Source: an uncultured Lentisphaerota bacterium (GTDB lineage: Bacteria > Verrucomicrobiota > Kiritimatiellia > CAIQIC01). From it: DNA of 64,000 nucleotides. Shown here piece by piece: positions 56,296 to 64,000 of this stretch (position 1 is its first letter; the number at the start of each line of letters is the position of its first letter). The stretch spans positions 1 to 64,000 of the forward strand of contig CAISWQ010000016.1 of assembly GCA_903889245.1 (NCBI GenBank), in the 5' to 3' direction. The position numbers and the translations under genes are program-made. The notes below the pieces were generated by a model. The model saw only the letters and a list, made by a program, of their open reading frames with translations, did not search any database and had not been told where the DNA came from.

Positions 56296-57711
56296 CTACG
56301 TCTTCTCCAGATCTTTCTTGTTCATTTCTTCCGAAAGCTCGCAGGGATATTTCCCGCTGTAGCAGCCGGTGCAGAAATCGCCCGGATGCTCGAACGCGGA
56401 GAGCATGCCCTCGAGGCTCAAGTAGCCGAGGCTGTCGGCCTCGATGAATTGGCAGATTTCGGGGATGCTCCGCTGCGTGGCGATCAGTTCCTCGTGGGTC
56501 GGAAAATCAATCCCGAAGAAGCACGGGTGGCGCACCGGCGGGCAGGAGATGCGCATGTGCACCTCCTTCGCGCCCGCGCGGCGCAGCGCGGCGATGCGGC
56601 GCTTGCACGTCGAGCCGCGCACGATGGAATCATCCACCACCACCACGCGCCGGTCGCGCACGACGCCGGGGACCACCGCCAGCTTGAGGTCAATGCTATC
56701 GTGGCGCTGATCCATCTCCGGCATGATGAAGGTGCGGCCGATGTAGTGGTTGCGGATGAAGCCGTAGTCCATTGGCACGCTGCTGGCGAACGAGAAGCCG
56801 AGCGCAGCGTCGTTGCCGGAGTCCGGCACCGGGATGACGATGTCGGCGTTCACCGGATGCTCCGCGGCCAGCCGGCGGCCGAGCTTCATGCGCGTCTCGT
56901 GAACGTTCTGCCCGAAGACCATGCTGTCCGGCCGCGCAAAATAAACGTGCTCGAAAATACATTGCCCGAGCGGGCCCTGCACCGGCTCGCAGAACGTCGT
57001 GCTGCGGATGCCCTTGGCACTGACGGTGACCAGTTCGCCCGGCAGCACATCGCGCTCGTAGGTCGCGCCGACCTGGTCGAGCGCGCAGGTTTCGCTGGCG
57101 AAGACATAGCCCTCGCCAAGCCGGCCGATGGAGAGCGGACGAAAACCGTAGCGGTCGCGCGCGGCCATCACGCCATCCTTGGTCATCAGCAGGAAGGCGA
57201 ACGCGCCTTCGAGATCGTTGAGCGCGCGTTCGAGGCGGCGCGTGCGTGTGCGGTAGGCGGGGTCGGCGATCAGGTGCATCAGCACCTCGCTATCGGTACT
57301 CGTCTGGAAAATCGCGCCGCCCTCCTGGTAGCTGCGCCGCATCTTGCGCGCGTTGGTCAGGTTGCCGTTGTGCGCCAGCGCCCAGATGCCGTCAATGCAG
57401 CCGAAGACGATCGGCTGGACGTTCTGCGGCGTCGAGGACCCGGTGGTTGAGTAGCGCACGTGGCCGATGCCGAGATGCCCCGCGAGCTCGGACGGCGAGC
57501 GCTTGGAGAAGACCTCGGTGAGCAGGCCCTGGCCTTTGATCGAGCGCACCTTCTCGCCATCGCTGGCGACAATGCCCGCGCCCTCCTGACCGCGATGTTG
57601 CTGGGCGAACAGGCCGTTATAAATCAGGCCCGCCGCATTCGGCACGCCGAACAATCCGAACAGCCCGCAATGCTCGCGCGGACCGTCGCTCTCATGTCTT
57701 TCGGTGCTCAT
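56296..57711 (-). CDS. purF: amidophosphoribosyltransferase
   Basis: A 471-residue enzyme for the first committed step of purine synthesis. The N-terminal nucleophile is Cys15 (HCGLFGLFG) after a short propeptide. The phosphoribosyltransferase motif is [14 protein letters not shown], and the C-terminal [12 protein letters not shown] supplies cysteines of the iron-sulfur cluster found in Bacillus-type enzymes. It heads an apparent purF-gltB-gltD operon, linking two glutamine-dependent activities. Confidence 0.96.
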   Translation of the reverse strand: MSTERHESDGPREHCGLFGLFGVPNAAGLIYNGLFAQQHRGQEGAGIVASDGEKVRSIKGQGLLTEVFSKRSPSELAGHLGIGHVRYSTTGSSTPQNVQPIVFGCIDGIWALAHNGNLTNARKMRRSYQEGGAIFQTSTDSEVLMHLIADPAYRTRTRRLERALNDLEGAFAFLLMTKDGVMAARDRYGFRPLSIGRLGEGYVFASETCALDQVGATYERDVLPGELVTVSAKGIRSTTFCEPVQGPLGQCIFEHVYFARPDSMVFGQNVHETRMKLGRRLAAEHPVNADIVIPVPDSGNDAALGFSFASSVPMDYGFIRNHYIGRTFIMPEMDQRHDSIDLKLAVVPGVVRDRRVVVVDDSIVRGSTCKRRIAALRRAGAKEVHMRISCPPVRHPCFFGIDFPTHEELIATQRSIPEICQFIEADSLGYLSLEGMLSAFEHPGDFCTGCYSGKYPCELSEEMNKKDLEKT

Positions 57712-58035
57712 AGACCCAGTACTGTAAAGTCAACCCACCTGTCTGGCAATAGTTCAGATGCGTTTAGCTAGAACTATTCCAGCCCTCCGCGCTTCCAACG
57801 CAACTCATTGCCGGCCAGTGGAAAGAAATAACACCCGAACCGGCCGCCCGACAAATTTGTCCGCCCGCCCACCACCGCCGCGACATTATTGTCGCCCCAC
57901 CCTTGCGGCATAATTGGATACAGCAACGTCGCGTCGCCACGCGATCGTTGCGGACAGAAAAACAAATAGACAGAAAAACTGGAATAGGTTTCAGAAAAGC
58001 CTTCTCGTTTTTCTGTCTCCCGCTTTTCTGTCCAC
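57712..58035. other. gap with a possible gene remnant and TTTTTCTGTC repeats
   Basis: On the minus strand from about 57925 to 57774 a frame reads LLYPIMPQGWGDNNVAAVVGG...LAGNELRWKRGGLE and stops, which looks like the C-terminal end of a larger protein whose start is lost. Beyond it lie several CAGAAAAAC and TTTTCTGTC motifs (57955-58035) of the same kind as at 22585-22630 and 62535-62565. No intact gene is seen. Confidence 0.45.
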
Positions 58036-58180
58036 TTTTCCGAGGCTTGGAAAAAAAGACGCAAGAATTTCCAAGGCTTGGAAATATTTTCGCGCAATCC
58101 GCCTTCGCCAAGATGCTACGGCGGGCCAGTTTTCCAATCCTTGGAAAAAGCGGGATCTCGACTTTCCAATCCTTGGAAAA
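58036..58180. repeat. palindrome cluster M (4 copies)
   Basis: Copies at 58036-58055, 58067-58084, 58130-58148 and 58162-58180 lie downstream of prfB; the last two have centre TCC. Confidence 0.85.
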
Positions 58181-58189
58181 CGCCGGCGC

Positions 58190-59309
58190 TTAGTCTTCCT
58201 GGCCGCGGCGGAGCTTGAGGTAGGCCTCGATAAACGCGTCGAGCTCGCCATCGAGCACATCCTGCGTCTGGCTGGTCTCGACATCGGTGCGCAGGTCCTT
58301 GACCATCTGGTAGGGCTGCAAAACGTAGGAGCGGATCTGGTGGCCCCACGCGATGTCGCCTTTCTCGCTGTAGTGCTTTTCCTGCTCCTTGCGCTTCTTG
58401 TCCATCTCGATTTCGTAGAGCTTGGCCTTGAGCAGTTTCATCGCCTTGTTGCGGTTCGCGTGCTGCGAGCGCTCGGCCTGGCAGGCGACGACGATGCCGC
58501 TGGGCAGGTGCGTCAGGCGGACGGCGGAGTCGGTCTTGTTGACCTTCTGCCCACCCGCGCCGCCGGAGCGGTAGGTGTCCACGCGCAAATCCTTGTCGAG
58601 CACCTCGATCTCGATGGTTTCATCCACCTCGGCGACGACATCGAGCGCGGCGAAGGAGGTGTGGCGGCGCTTGTTGGCGTCGAACGGACTGATGCGGACG
58701 AGGCGGTGGACGCCACGCTCGGCCTTGAGGTAGCCGAAGGCGAACGGGCCGCTGACGAGCAGCGTGCAGCTCTTAACGCCGGCTTCCTCGCCGGCGGTGT
58801 ATTCCATGAAATCCACGCGGAAGCCGCGCGCCTCGGCCCAGCGCACGTACATGCGCAGGAGCATCGCCGCCCAGTCGCACGCCTCGGTGCCGCCGGCGCC
58901 GGCGTTCAGGTTCACGTAGGCGTTGTTGCGGTCGAGCTTGCCGCCGAGCAGCGACTGCAACTCGAACTGGCGGAACATTTTTTCCGCGCGCGCCATCTCG
59001 CTATTGACCTCTTGCAGGAACTGCGCGCGCTGCGCGGCGTCGGTTTCGCCCTCGGCCATCTCAAGAAGCACGGCGAGGTCGTCGGCCAGCTTGGCGAGGT
59101 CGAGGAAGGGATTGACGACGTCGCGGAGCGCGTTGGTCCGGTCAATGGTCTCACGCGCCTTGTTGGCGTCGTTCCAGAATTCCGGCGCGGCGGCGAGGGC
59201 CTCTAGCTCGGCGAGTTGTTGTTGGCGGTTAGCGACGTCAAAGATACCCGCGCATTTCCGCGAGGGCACCTTTCAGCTTGAGCAGACGCTCTTTGATTTC
59301 TTCCAGCAT
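58190..59309 (-). CDS. prfB: peptide chain release factor 2, with programmed +1 frameshift
   Basis: RF2 terminates translation at UGA and UAA. The gene starts at ATG 59309 ([14 protein letters not shown]...), reads 23 codons to an in-frame TGA at 59238-59240, and must shift +1 to continue ([15 protein letters not shown]...). The domain order is normal: the SPF codon-recognition motif in [15 protein letters not shown] and the catalytic GGQ in [12 protein letters not shown]. It lies 2 bases downstream of lnt. Confidence 0.97.
59237..59255 (-). promoter_or_regulatory. prfB frameshift site
   Basis: The minus strand reads GCGCGGGTATCTTTGAC: a purine-rich Shine-Dalgarno-like stretch three bases before CTT, then TGA followed by C. 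This is the conserved RF2 autoregulatory slip site, where scarcity of RF2 favours +1 slippage at CTT-T. Confidence 0.95.
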
Positions 59310-59311
59310 GA

Positions 59312-60865
59312 TCAATCCGTTTCTGTTTTCTTCCGCCGCCACAGCGCCGCGAGCGCGAGCAAGCCCGCGATGCCCGCCGCGCCCGGGCCAAACCAGTCGC
59401 CATGCCGCGTATAAAAAGTTTGCGGAGCGTCCGGCGGCGGCAGGCTCACCAGCGTATTCCGAAACGCGGGCCCGGACGCGCGGCCCTGGGCGTCGGTGGC
59501 GGTGTCATATACACGACCGAACCGGTCTATGCAACAGGAGACGCCGGTGTTGCAACTGCGCAGCACCGGCACGCGGTTTTCCACGGCGCGCAGCACGCTG
59601 TGCAGCATGTGCTGGCGCGAGGCCGACGAGGGATCGAACCACGCGTCGTTGCTCATGTTCACCAGCACCTGCGCGCCGGCGCGGACAAAACCGCGCGCGA
59701 CCTCCGCGACCGTGTCCTCGAAGCAGATCAGGGTCGAGAATCCCGCGGCCGGATACTCCAGCCGGAAGACGCGGCTGTTGGTGCCGGGTGTAAAGCTGTC
59801 CTCGATCGGCGTCAGCCAGCCCAGCAGCGGCGGGATGTACTCGCCGAAAGCGACGAGATGCTGCTTGTCGTAGTTGCCGGCGATGACGCCGTTGGTGGCG
59901 AAGAGGAACGTGCTGTTGAAGTAACGCGGCCGCTCAAGGTCGCGATGCTCCGTATCGGTCGAGCCGAGCAGAATCGGCGCGCCGTTGGTGACGAGGCCGA
60001 GCACCACGTCGTAGCTGTTGGTGCTGGTGCGGATGTCGTCGGGCACCGCGGTCTCCGGCCAGATGACGAGATCGGGCTTGTCCGCGGCGAGCGCGGCATG
60101 GGTCAGGTTGCGCAGGCGCTCGTAGATGGTCTCGACGGCTTCCGGGGTCCACTTCTCCATCTGCGGAATGCCCGGCTGGACCAGCGCCACCTTCAGGAGC
60201 GGGCCGGTCGGCTGCGGCGCACGCAGCGCGCGCAAGCCCTGCACCCAGACGAGCGCGAGCACCAGCAGCGCCAGCAGCAGCGCGGTGTTGGCCGGCCGCC
60301 GCCGCTCGGCGCCGGCGAGACGATACTCATGAAGCGTCACCGCCAGCGCGCCGTTCAGCCACATGATCAGCGCGGAAACCAGATAGCTGCCGCCCCAACT
60401 GGCGAGTTGCAACAGCGGCAGGTTCTCGTGCTGGCTCGCCGCCAGCGGCAGCCACGCGAAACCCGTGCAAAACGTGCCGCGAATCCACTCCAACCCGCCC
60501 CACGCCACCGCGAGCACCGGCGGAAGCAGAAAGCGACCTAGTTGGCCTGTGCGCCACAGCCGGGCGGCGATCAGCGCGAAGAGCCCGGTGTAGAGCGCGC
60601 AATAACATGACATGCCCAGCCAGGCGAACCACGAAACGTGATGTAGCCAGAAGACCGTGCCCAGCCACTGCGCCACGCCCGCCAGCCAGCCGAGCCGGAA
60701 GGCGCTGCCCGCGCCCTCGCCACGGACGATCAGCAGCAGCGGCACAAAGGCCACGAACGCCAACGCCCCCCACTCCACCGGCGGAAACGCCAGCCCCAAC
60801 AACACGCCGGCCACCACGGCAACCAGCCGCCACCGCCAGCGGGGAGCATGAAAATCAACGTGCAT
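59312..60865 (-). CDS. lnt: apolipoprotein N-acyltransferase
   Basis: A 517-residue inner-membrane enzyme that adds the third acyl chain to lipoproteins. Several N-terminal membrane helices precede a nitrilase-fold domain with catalytic Glu271 (IWPETAVP), Lys334 (NYDKQHLVAFGEY) and Cys381 (LICFED). A last membrane helix is near the C-terminus. ATG 60865 (MHVDFHAP) is chosen; the longer frame upstream translates an intergenic repeat. It is followed by prfB after 2 bases. Presence of lnt indicates a diderm cell envelope. Confidence 0.95.
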   Translation of the reverse strand: MHVDFHAPRWRWRLVAVVAGVLLGLAFPPVEWGALAFVAFVPLLLIVRGEGAGSAFRLGWLAGVAQWLGTVFWLHHVSWFAWLGMSCYCALYTGLFALIAARLWRTGQLGRFLLPPVLAVAWGGLEWIRGTFCTGFAWLPLAASQHENLPLLQLASWGGSYLVSALIMWLNGALAVTLHEYRLAGAERRRPANTALLLALLVLALVWVQGLRALRAPQPTGPLLKVALVQPGIPQMEKWTPEAVETIYERLRNLTHAALAADKPDLVIWPETAVPDDIRTSTNSYDVVLGLVTNGAPILLGSTDTEHRDLERPRYFNSTFLFATNGVIAGNYDKQHLVAFGEYIPPLLGWLTPIEDSFTPGTNSRVFRLEYPAAGFSTLICFEDTVAEVARGFVRAGAQVLVNMSNDAWFDPSSASRQHMLHSVLRAVENRVPVLRSCNTGVSCCIDRFGRVYDTATDAQGRASGPAFRNTLVSLPPPDAPQTFYTRHGDWFGPGAAGIAGLLALAALWRRKKTETD

Positions 60866-60885
60866 GGGAGAAAGCATCGGGGGAA

Positions 60886-61048
60886 ATGGAGTGCTGGAGT
60901 ACTGGAGTATTGGAGTAATGGAAGACGGCAAAGCGGCGGTAATTCCCTTTGCACGACAGTACCTGCCCAAGCACAAATTGCTTCAGAGGAACGCCACCCC
61001 CCCCGCTCCGCCCATTACTCCAACACTCCATCACTCCAATACTCCATT
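60886..61048. repeat. octamer-built inverted repeat, copy 2
   Basis: Left arm of GGAGTGCT, GGAGTACT, GGAGTATT, GGAGTAAT units (60886-60921) and right arm of the complementary kind (61012-61048), around a 90-base centre that differs from that of copy 1 at 28824-28965. Confidence 0.8.
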
Positions 61049-61059
61049 CTTCGTTCTTC

Positions 61060-62343
61060 TCACTCCGCCAGATCGCCGAGCAGCATCAGCGCGCCGGCGT
61101 ACCAGACGTTGTCGCGGAACCGCTCCGGATGTTGCTTGAGTTCGGGCCGGTTCTTCTCGAACAGAATCTTTTCCTTGTCCGGCACCTGGTCGGTCAACTT
61201 GATCGTGACGTGATGCAGGCCCTCGGTCAGGTCGCTGCCGCAGTCGAGTTTGGCGATGCGCGAGTAGGTGCAATAGCCGTCAATCAGCGTCGCTTTGCGT
61301 TCCGGCTTGTCATCGAGCTTCACGGTGACGATGCCGCCATCGGGGCCGAGGAGGTCATAGACCGCCGCCGCCTTGCCTTTGAACGCAAACGCGAGCGTCG
61401 CACCCGGTGCACAGGCCTTCCACAGGTCCGGCATCCGCGCGGCGAACGCCTTCGCCTGTCCATTCTTGGCCGGATCAAGTTTCTCCCATTGGCCCTGCAT
61501 CATCGCCGGCGTGAGCGGCACCATCTTCGCTGCCTCCCAGTTGTCCGCGCGCAGCGGCGCGCCCAGCCGATGCGGCTCGGCCGCGCCCGACGCCTGCGCC
61601 AGCGCGGGCCACGACCGCTGGATCACCTGCAAATAAATTTCGTGGCCCGTCTCCGGCAGCGGATGGACGCCATCGGTCGAGAAGATCATCGGCGGGCCCA
61701 TCGGCGAGGCGCCTTTCTGCAACTCGCCCTTGAAAACCAGCCTGCCCTCTTTCACTTGCTTGGCGACTTCGACACCGAAGTGGATGGAAGGGATGCCGTA
61801 ATGATTGGCCATGGCCTCCATCGCGCTCGCCGAACGCTGGAACTTGCCCTTAGCGAGATCGTCGAGCTGGTTGTGCGCGAGCGTATAGACGAAGCAAATG
61901 TCCGTCTTCGGCTCAGCCTTCCACGTCTGGCGCACGATGCCTTCCATCGTCTGCTGGATGCGCACCGGGTCCGCGCCGCCATCGTTCACGGCGAACTCGA
62001 TGAACACGAGATTCGGCTTGTGCCGTAGCACATCGTGCTGGTTACGGAAGACGCCGAGATCGGAACCCGTGCCACCGATCGCCGCGTTGATTTCCGTGAA
62101 CTGCGCCTTGGGATACTGCTGCTTGAGCCAGGCAAATGACTTCGGCCGCCAACCGTTCGCCGCGGTGATGCTGCCGCCAAAATAGGCCACGCGGACGTCC
62201 TCGCCCCGGCTGGCCCGCGACATGAAATTCCGCAGCCCCTCGCGCGCCCGGCATTCCACCGCCTCCACCAGCGGAAAATCCGCCGCCTGCGCCGACAGCG
62301 CGAGCGCCGCCACTGCCAGCACCCAGCCTGCTTTCGTTTTCAT
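61060..62343 (-). CDS. exported SGNH/GDSL-family hydrolase
   Basis: A 427-residue protein with a signal peptide (MKTKAGWVLAVAALALSAQA). The SGNH blocks are present: the nucleophile Ser in VAYFGGSITAANGW, Gly in INAAIGGTGSDLG, Asn in FIEFAVNDGG, and the Asp/His pair in FSTDGVHPLPETG. The last 150 residues form an extra beta-rich domain that may bind carbohydrate. Related PVC proteins deacetylate polysaccharides or esters; the substrate is unknown. Confidence 0.85.
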   Translation of the reverse strand: MKTKAGWVLAVAALALSAQAADFPLVEAVECRAREGLRNFMSRASRGEDVRVAYFGGSITAANGWRPKSFAWLKQQYPKAQFTEINAAIGGTGSDLGVFRNQHDVLRHKPNLVFIEFAVNDGGADPVRIQQTMEGIVRQTWKAEPKTDICFVYTLAHNQLDDLAKGKFQRSASAMEAMANHYGIPSIHFGVEVAKQVKEGRLVFKGELQKGASPMGPPMIFSTDGVHPLPETGHEIYLQVIQRSWPALAQASGAAEPHRLGAPLRADNWEAAKMVPLTPAMMQGQWEKLDPAKNGQAKAFAARMPDLWKACAPGATLAFAFKGKAAAVYDLLGPDGGIVTVKLDDKPERKATLIDGYCTYSRIAKLDCGSDLTEGLHHVTIKLTDQVPDKEKILFEKNRPELKQHPERFRDNVWYAGALMLLGDLAE

Positions 62344-62890
62344 GGGCGGCTACCCTACACGAACCGCCCGCCGCGGCCAACAGTTTCCACCACGCAGAAA
62401 ACAGCCGAGCGACAAACACAGCCTGCCGCCCCTGCCTCGGCCACGACGGAGCGTGATCGGATTGGAACAGCGAAGACGGGAAGCCGTGAAGCCGAGCAGG
62501 GTTTTCTTCCCGCCTTCCCTGTTCAACCCTCTTCTTTTTCTGTCTCCCATTTTTCTGTCCACTTTCATGCCATGGCCCGTAGCATCACCCACCGTGCGCA
62601 CTTTCGATGTTGGATGTTCGATGTTCGCCGCCCATTCCCCTGTCTCCCTTCCTTTGCCTCTCCTCTTTTCCTGCCCTCCTGATTTCCTCATTCAAAATCA
62701 GGAAAACAGATACGGACGCCGCTCATGCGGACAGCGGTTGCCCGGTCTGCCTCGGAATGCGCCCTTGCGGGCGCGCTACAAACAACGCCATCCCATCGCC
62801 CTATCTGTTCTCTACCCAACGCCGTTGGTAGCCCCGCCGCCAGGCGGGTTCACTCACCATTCACGGTCTGCCCCTACCCACCCCCCAACA
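62344..62890. other. long gap with several dispersed repeats, no gene
   Basis: Nothing coding is seen. TTTTTCTGTC and TTTTTCTGTCC (62535-62565) belong to the family seen near 22600 and 58000. ATGTTGGATGTTCGATGTTCG (62609 onward) is a tandem of GATGTT-type units whose translation (LDVRCSMF type) I have seen as a dispersed PVC repeat. GCCCTTGCGGGCGC and CCCGCCGCCAGGCGGG are short hairpins. Confidence 0.6.
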
Positions 62891-62891
62891 G

Positions 62892-63002
62892 TTTCAGAGA
62901 TTGGAAATCCTCCACCCCGGTTTTCCCAAGCCTTGGAAACTTTCATCGTCAATTTTTCCAAGGCTTGGAAAATACACGGGATTTTTTCCCAAGCCTTGGA
63001 AA
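62892..63002. repeat. palindrome cluster N (3 copies plus one degenerate)
   Basis: Degenerate copy at 62892-62908, then 62921-62939, 62953-62972 and 62982-63002, upstream of the cytochrome c peroxidase gene. This is the one cluster that clearly lies in a divergent, promoter-bearing gap. Confidence 0.85.
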
Positions 63003-63065
63003 CCGGCTTGTCTTGCGGGCCGAAATTTGGCATTAGGCAGGGCGTTCGCAACGAAAGGAATCAGT

Positions 63066-64000
63066 ATGAAGAAGGGGCTTATTGTTTTGGTTGTGCTGGT
63101 GGTGCTTGGCTTGCTGCTGCCGGTCTCCAATCTCCTGCGCGCCGCGCCGGAAAACAGCCTGACCAAGGTCAAACCGGCCGACCCGGCCAAGGCCAGGGTC
63201 TTCGCCATGCTCGGCGCCAAGTGCGCCGACTGCCACAGCGGCGAAGGCGTCCTGCCGTTTTACGCGAAGCTGCCGGTCATCGGCGGCCAGATTCAGCAGG
63301 ACATCCGCGTGGCGCGGCAAAGGCTCGACTACCAGGCCGAGCTCACCGCCGCGCCGGACAAGCCCGCGGGCGAAGTCCTGCTGGCGAAAACCGAGGCCGA
63401 GCTGCTCGCCGGCGATATGCCGCCCCTGCCCTACCTCGCGCTGCACTGGAACGCGCGCCTCTCCGCCGAGGACAAGGCCGCCGCGCTGAACTGGATCCGC
63501 GCCGAGCGCGCGCAGCATTACGCCACCGCCGGCGTCGCCGCGCAGTTCGTCAACGACGCCGTCCAGCCGCTGCCGGAAAAAATGGACCTCGACGCGCGCA
63601 AGGTCGCGCTCGGCAACAAGCTGTTTCACGACAAGCGTCTTTCGAAGGACAACACGCTCTCCTGCGCCAGTTGCCACGACCTCGCCAAGGGCGGCACCGA
63701 CCAGGTCCAATTCTCCACCGGCGTCGGCCAGAAGGTCGGCGGCATCAACAGCCCGACGGTCTTCAACTCCGCCTTTCAATTCATCATGTTCTGGGACGGC
63801 CGCGCGCCGCACCTCGAGGCGCAGGCCGATGGCCCGGTCAACAACCCGATCGAGATGGCCTCGAACTGGGGCGAGGCCATTCCGAAACTGCAACAGGACG
63901 CCGAGCTCACCGCCGCCTTCAACGCCGTCTATCCGCAGGGCTACAGCAAGGAGACGATCACCGAGGCGATTGCCATGTTCGAGCGCAGCCTGCTGACGCC
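63066..64000 (+). CDS. di-haem cytochrome c peroxidase, N-terminal part (runs off window)
   Basis: The first 311 residues of an exported haem protein; the gene continues past the window. A membrane or signal segment (LIVLVVLVVLGLLLPVSNLL) is followed by a haem-binding domain with CADCH near residue 53 and the peroxidase domain with CASCH near residue 200, GGINSPTVFNSAFQFIMFWDGRA and the IEMASNWGEAIPKL region. The enzyme family reduces hydrogen peroxide with electrons from small cytochromes in the periplasm. A good ribosome-binding site (AAAGGA) lies before ATG 63066. The extra N-terminal haem domain makes it a tri-haem candidate. Confidence 0.88.
   Translation, partial: MKKGLIVLVVLVVLGLLLPVSNLLRAAPENSLTKVKPADPAKARVFAMLGAKCADCHSGEGVLPFYAKLPVIGGQIQQDIRVARQRLDYQAELTAAPDKPAGEVLLAKTEAELLAGDMPPLPYLALHWNARLSAEDKAAALNWIRAERAQHYATAGVAAQFVNDAVQPLPEKMDLDARKVALGNKLFHDKRLSKDNTLSCASCHDLAKGGTDQVQFSTGVGQKVGGINSPTVFNSAFQFIMFWDGRAPHLEAQADGPVNNPIEMASNWGEAIPKLQQDAELTAAFNAVYPQGYSKETITEAIAMFERSLLT

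Noticed and set aside
57764-58111. A 115-codon minus-strand frame as a real gene
   Set aside because: It consists of translated palindromes and CAGAAAAAC repeats; only a different frame (57774-57925) looks like an old gene end.

Overview
The window is a GC-rich stretch of a bacterial chromosome, probably from the Verrucomicrobiota/Kiritimatiellota part of the PVC group. This assignment is an inference from gene content: a GH109-type exported oxidoreductase, a hydrazine-synthase-alpha-like exported haem protein, a DUF2723 membrane protein, and several families of dispersed intergenic palindromes whose spurious translations (FQGLEK, FPSLGK, SKAWK) I associate with this group. No rRNA and no CRISPR array were seen; one complete tRNA gene is present.

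Layout. 1-975: the end of an IS3-family element, a hypothetical gene that starts at the IS edge, and gene debris. 975-3627: GH109-like enzyme and a membrane-anchored protein with a possible cysteine peptidase domain. 3721-11799: a complete chemosensory operon, cheA-cheW-mcp-cheR-cheD-cheY-cheX-cheB, with overlaps or short gaps and one palindrome-filled gap before cheY; glpD is coupled to its end by a TTGA overlap. 13673-22314: exported haem-binding protein, CstA, histone-deacetylase-like hydrolase, a ParE-type toxin-antitoxin pair, and an operon of two paralogous membrane proteins plus LemA. 22651-27774: DUF2723 membrane protein, then a small chromosomal integron (intI, an attI region rich in repeats, two gene cassettes with recognisable attC sites) followed by an RHH-PIN toxin-antitoxin pair. 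27817-39293: bioB, a giant membrane fusion protein (spermidine-synthase-like, FMN-binding and ferredoxin-like parts), hcp with a divergent Crp/Fnr regulator, metA, and a ruvB-led minus-strand gene row carrying a nucleotidyltransferase-like gene and a 57-residue partner. 39547-48743: a 9.2-kb integrative element inserted at the 3' end of tRNA-Thr(CGT), flanked by 46-bp direct repeats. It carries a tyrosine integrase, a Phd-RelE pair, an excisionase-like HTH gene, a replisome-organiser gene, a DnaC-like ATPase, iteron-like repeats and a serine recombinase, but no capsid genes. 48814-64000: gcvH-lipB, purF-gltB-gltD, lnt-prfB (with a programmed frameshift), an SGNH hydrolase, and the start of a di-haem cytochrome c peroxidase.

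The strongest unexplained signal is a 19-nt palindrome, TTTTCCAAGSCTTGGAAAA, with about 40 exact or degenerate copies in 14 clusters of two to four. Most clusters sit in gene gaps, especially at 3' ends. Some are translated: two copies lie in the cleavable propeptide region of GltB, three near the C-terminus of the giant fusion protein, and one in the tail of the Crp/Fnr regulator. One cluster lies inside the tRNA-Thr element. Three further intergenic repeat families (an octamer-built inverted repeat, a TTTTTCTGTC family, and a GC-rich hairpin family) are also present.
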